Assembly: GCF_030687145.1 (NCBI RefSeq)
Contig: NZ_CP117460.1
Span: 1,426,001-1,490,000 of the forward strand
DNA from: Pseudomonas sp. FP1742
GTDB taxonomy: Bacteria; Pseudomonadota; Gammaproteobacteria; Pseudomonadales; Pseudomonadaceae
DNA: 64,000 nucleotides
Direction: 5' to 3'
The position numbers were made by a program, and so were the translations under genes. Each line of letters starts with the position of its first letter. Positions within the stretch are counted from its first letter, which is position 1. The notes under the pieces were generated by a model. That model ran no database searches. It saw nothing but the letters and a program-made list of their open reading frames with translations, and was not told where the DNA came from. Below, piece by piece: positions 62,154-64,000 of the stretch.

Positions 62154-62657
62154 TCAGTTATGGATGGAAATGAACGGGTCCCACGAGCAGCAGCCGATGA
62201 TCTGGCAGTTGCGGTCGACGATCAGGAAGTTGAAGTGGTAGGTCACGCGACCACACGCTAGGGTTTCCGAGGACCAGTAATGGTTGTCGACTTTCTGGCA
62301 GCTAGGCACTGACGGATTGCTGGTGTTGGGTACCGCAACGCACGCGGTAGCGCGGCGCGGCGAGGGTGGGGAGATCAGCTCGTTACCTGAGTTGCCAATG
62401 AATTTGTAGAAGATCACCGCGGTTTCGAAACTCTGGGACAAGCTGGTTTCACGCCAGCGAATCAGATCGCCAACCTGCGCCTTGAGGTCCAGCTCGCCAC
62501 CGGCCTGGCCGGTGACCACGTTATCCTGATTGGTGACCATGTAGACGTGCTTCCAGTCGATCAGCGTCGGGGAAGCAGGATTTTTGCTGATGTTCGGGTA
62601 GTTTTTCAGAATGGTTTCAGTGTCGATGGAAACAAGTACATCCGTGACTCGAGACAT
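62154..62657 (-). CDS. AidA/PixA-family protein, copy 2
   Basis: 167 residues, preceded by AAGGAGCTTTACT. Same family: VLVSIDTETILKNYPNISKN, LIRWRETSLSQSFETAVIFY, VDNHYWSSETLACGRVTYHF and LIVDRNCQIIGCCSWDPF. It is upstream of copy 1 with a 123-base gap, so both may be on one transcript. The two share layout but only modest identity, indicating an old duplication. Confidence 0.85.
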   Translation of the reverse strand: MSRVTDVLVSIDTETILKNYPNISKNPASPTLIDWKHVYMVTNQDNVVTGQAGGELDLKAQVGDLIRWRETSLSQSFETAVIFYKFIGNSGNELISPPSPRRATACVAVPNTSNPSVPSCQKVDNHYWSSETLACGRVTYHFNFLIVDRNCQIIGCCSWDPFISIHN

Positions 62658-63102
62658 AGTAAAGCTCCTTTGATCATAGTGATTGTCTGGCTACTCACCA
62701 GGCACGACAACGCTTGCTTGCCTTGCGGCCGTTGCGAACACACGACTTTGGAACCCACTCGATCACGGGGTACGAGCTGGCCTTGCTCCTTGCCTTGAAA
62801 TGACGGGTTGGGTTCCTTCCAACGGGCCGCGATAGGACTATAGATGTCATTTTTATACTGTCAAAATCGCTTTACTCGATGTTCGACGAACGGTCTTGTT
62901 GGTTATGGTTTCCAATGTTTTGGCGATAAAAAAAGACTCATTCAGATCCTCTGCGTTTTTCAATCGTCAAATGATCCGGGTTCAGGCAATAGACAGATAA
63001 GAGCTGTTAAAAAAGCAGTGAACCTGGCAGGAGCCTGGTTGGAAAAGGGGGCTGTTTTTTTGCTGATTCACTCGATTTGGCTTTCGAGCCAGAGGAGGCG
63101 GC
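62658..63102. other. Divergent promoter region, nothing recognised
   Basis: About 445 bases between the AidA-like gene and the YXWGXW lipoprotein gene. It must hold both promoters. It is more AT-rich from about 62835 to 63070. No gene, repeat or clear operator was found. Confidence 0.4.
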
Positions 63103-63432
63103 ATGTTGTTACGTTACATGGTGTTGCTGGCAGCGGTGGTCGCCGCTGCGGGGTGTGTACAGGAACGGGTCGTTCATGACCGGCGTCCGGTACAGCGCGA
63201 ATATGTTGAGGTCATCGCACCGCAGCCGCCACCGGAACGTGTTATCGAGGTAGAGCCTGCGGGGCGGCCGGGTTACCTCTGGTCCCGGGGGTACTGGCGA
63301 TGGGAAGGCGGACGTTATGTCGCGGTTCATGGTCATTGGGTCCCGGAACGACCGGGTTATCGTTATGTGCATCCGCACTGGGAGCAACGTAGCGATGGCT
63401 GGCATTGGCGGGTGGGGGCGTGGGTTAACTGA
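63103..63432 (+). CDS. YXWGXW-repeat lipoprotein
   Basis: 109 residues; AGAGGAGGCGGC precedes the start. Lipobox VAAAGC with Cys18. After a Pro-rich linker come aromatic repeats of the YXWGXW type: GYLWSRGYWRWEGGRYV, HGHWVPERPGYRYVHPHWE and GWHWRVGAWVN. Small outer-membrane-attached proteins of unknown role. Confidence 0.87.
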   Translation: MLLRYMVLLAAVVAAAGCVQERVVHDRRPVQREYVEVIAPQPPPERVIEVEPAGRPGYLWSRGYWRWEGGRYVAVHGHWVPERPGYRYVHPHWEQRSDGWHWRVGAWVN

Positions 63433-63503
63433 CGCGGAGGATGTATCGTAGCGATCCGGTTGCCTGCCTCTGGCAGCAATAACGCACCCGACAGGAGAGC
63501 GAT

Positions 63504-64000
63504 ATGAGTTGGTCCGCCAAACAATACGTGGCTTTTGAAGATGAGCGCACGCGCCCGGCGCGTGACTTGCTGGCCGCCATCCCCGCAGTGGATGTCCGTT
63601 CGGCCATCGACATCGGTTGTGGGCCCGGTAATTCGACCGAGTTGCTGATGCAGCGCTTTCCCGATGCCGCGGTGCGTGGGTTGGACAGTTCGACCGATAT
63701 GATCGAGGCCGCCCGAAAGCGTTTGCCTCAGGTACGTTTCGACACCGCTGACATTGATACCTGGAACGAGGCCGGCCCGTTCGATGTGATTTTCGCCAAT
63801 GCGGTGCTGCAGTGGGTGCCGGATCACGCCAGGTTGCTGCCGTCGCTGGTGAACAGGCTCACGCCCGGCGGCAGCCTGGCGATCCAGATGCCCGATAACC
63901 TCAACGAACCGTCGCACCGGTTGATGCGCGAGGTCGCAGCGAACGGCCCTTGGGCTGACAAGCTGGCAAGGGCTGCCGGCCAGCGAACGGAAATGGAGGG
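63504..64000 (+). CDS. tam: Trans-aconitate 2-methyltransferase, 5' part
   Basis: Runs off the right edge; 165 residues seen of about 255. ATG 63504 follows CAGGAGAGC. The start [22 protein letters not shown] is typical of Tam; SAM motif [15 protein letters not shown] at about 39-53, then [14 protein letters not shown] and [12 protein letters not shown]. It methylates trans-aconitate, an inhibitor of aconitase, in the cytosol. Confidence 0.9.
   Translation, partial: MSWSAKQYVAFEDERTRPARDLLAAIPAVDVRSAIDIGCGPGNSTELLMQRFPDAAVRGLDSSTDMIEAARKRLPQVRFDTADIDTWNEAGPFDVIFANAVLQWVPDHARLLPSLVNRLTPGGSLAIQMPDNLNEPSHRLMREVAANGPWADKLARAAGQRTEME

Noticed and set aside
1..64000. tRNA, rRNA, insertion sequence, integrase or prophage genes
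   Set aside because: I looked for cloverleaf-like sequences, transposase and integrase motifs and phage structural genes in the translated frames and intergenic gaps and saw none I could support.

Overview
The window looks like a chromosomal segment of a fluorescent Pseudomonas (P. fluorescens group). This rests on high GC, a complete Pseudomonas-type pca cluster, a TtgABC/MexAB-OprM-type efflux operon with its TtgR operator, OprD-family porin, olsBA, xenB-like reductase and many copies of the GTGGGAGCGGGCTTGC-type REP element paired as REPINs. No tRNA, rRNA, CRISPR array, insertion sequence or prophage was seen.

Layout. (1) 1-1.1 kb: one small hypothetical gene and otherwise non-coding DNA. 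(2) 1.1-13.4 kb: the whole lower protocatechuate branch of the beta-ketoadipate pathway, pcaR-K-I-J-F-H-G-T-B-D-C, followed by a convergent OprD-family porin. PcaR-type boxes lie upstream of pcaR, pcaK, pcaI and, as an identical 15-mer, upstream of the porin. (3) 14.0-18.1 kb: a compact four-gene cassette that reads as an undescribed RiPP (ribosomally made, modified peptide) pathway: an NHLP/Os1348-like precursor peptide without Cys, a GNAT acetyltransferase, an HExxH-type putative peptide hydroxylase and a single-chain fusion of a DUF692/MNIO oxidase with a SagB-type flavin dehydrogenase. This is the most interesting locus here. (4) 18.1-24.8 kb: ttgABC and divergent ttgR. (5) 25.1-31.1 kb: arsR-MFS-xenB-like operon, acpH, ornithine-lipid genes olsB-olsA and an unrecognised gene. 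(6) 31.3-39.3 kb: a secreted serine hydrolase, YceI, a cardiolipin-synthase-like enzyme, periplasmic beta-glucosidase BglX, and a lemA-TPM-TPM trio. (7) 39.5-46 kb: a methyltransferase, an EamA exporter whose C terminus reads into a REPIN, a DJ-1/PfpI protein, an RHH protein, a YegP protein, and a class II aldolase/DapA-like pair with a divergent XRE-cupin regulator. (8) 46-56 kb: a SIR2-like DUF4917 protein, an iron alcohol dehydrogenase, an alpha-oxoamine synthase plus exporter pair, and a LysR/CoA-transferase/HMG-CoA-lyase/MFS catabolic unit. (9) 56-64 kb: FosA, a LysE exporter, a PAS-GAF-GGDEF diguanylate cyclase, small stress proteins, an orphan HsdR-N-type nuclease with lower GC, two AidA/PixA-like proteins, a YXWGXW lipoprotein and the truncated start of tam.

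How the genes work together. PcaK and the porin bring in aromatic acids; PcaHG opens protocatechuate; PcaB, PcaC and PcaD convert carboxymuconate to beta-ketoadipate enol-lactone and beta-ketoadipate; PcaIJ and PcaF yield succinyl-CoA and acetyl-CoA; PcaT probably imports dicarboxylate intermediates. The RiPP cassette is transcriptionally self-contained, tightly spaced after the precursor, and ends at a hairpin shared with the convergent efflux operon. Most other genes are short independent units separated by REPINs. All functions are assigned from reading protein sequences and motifs; no database search was run.
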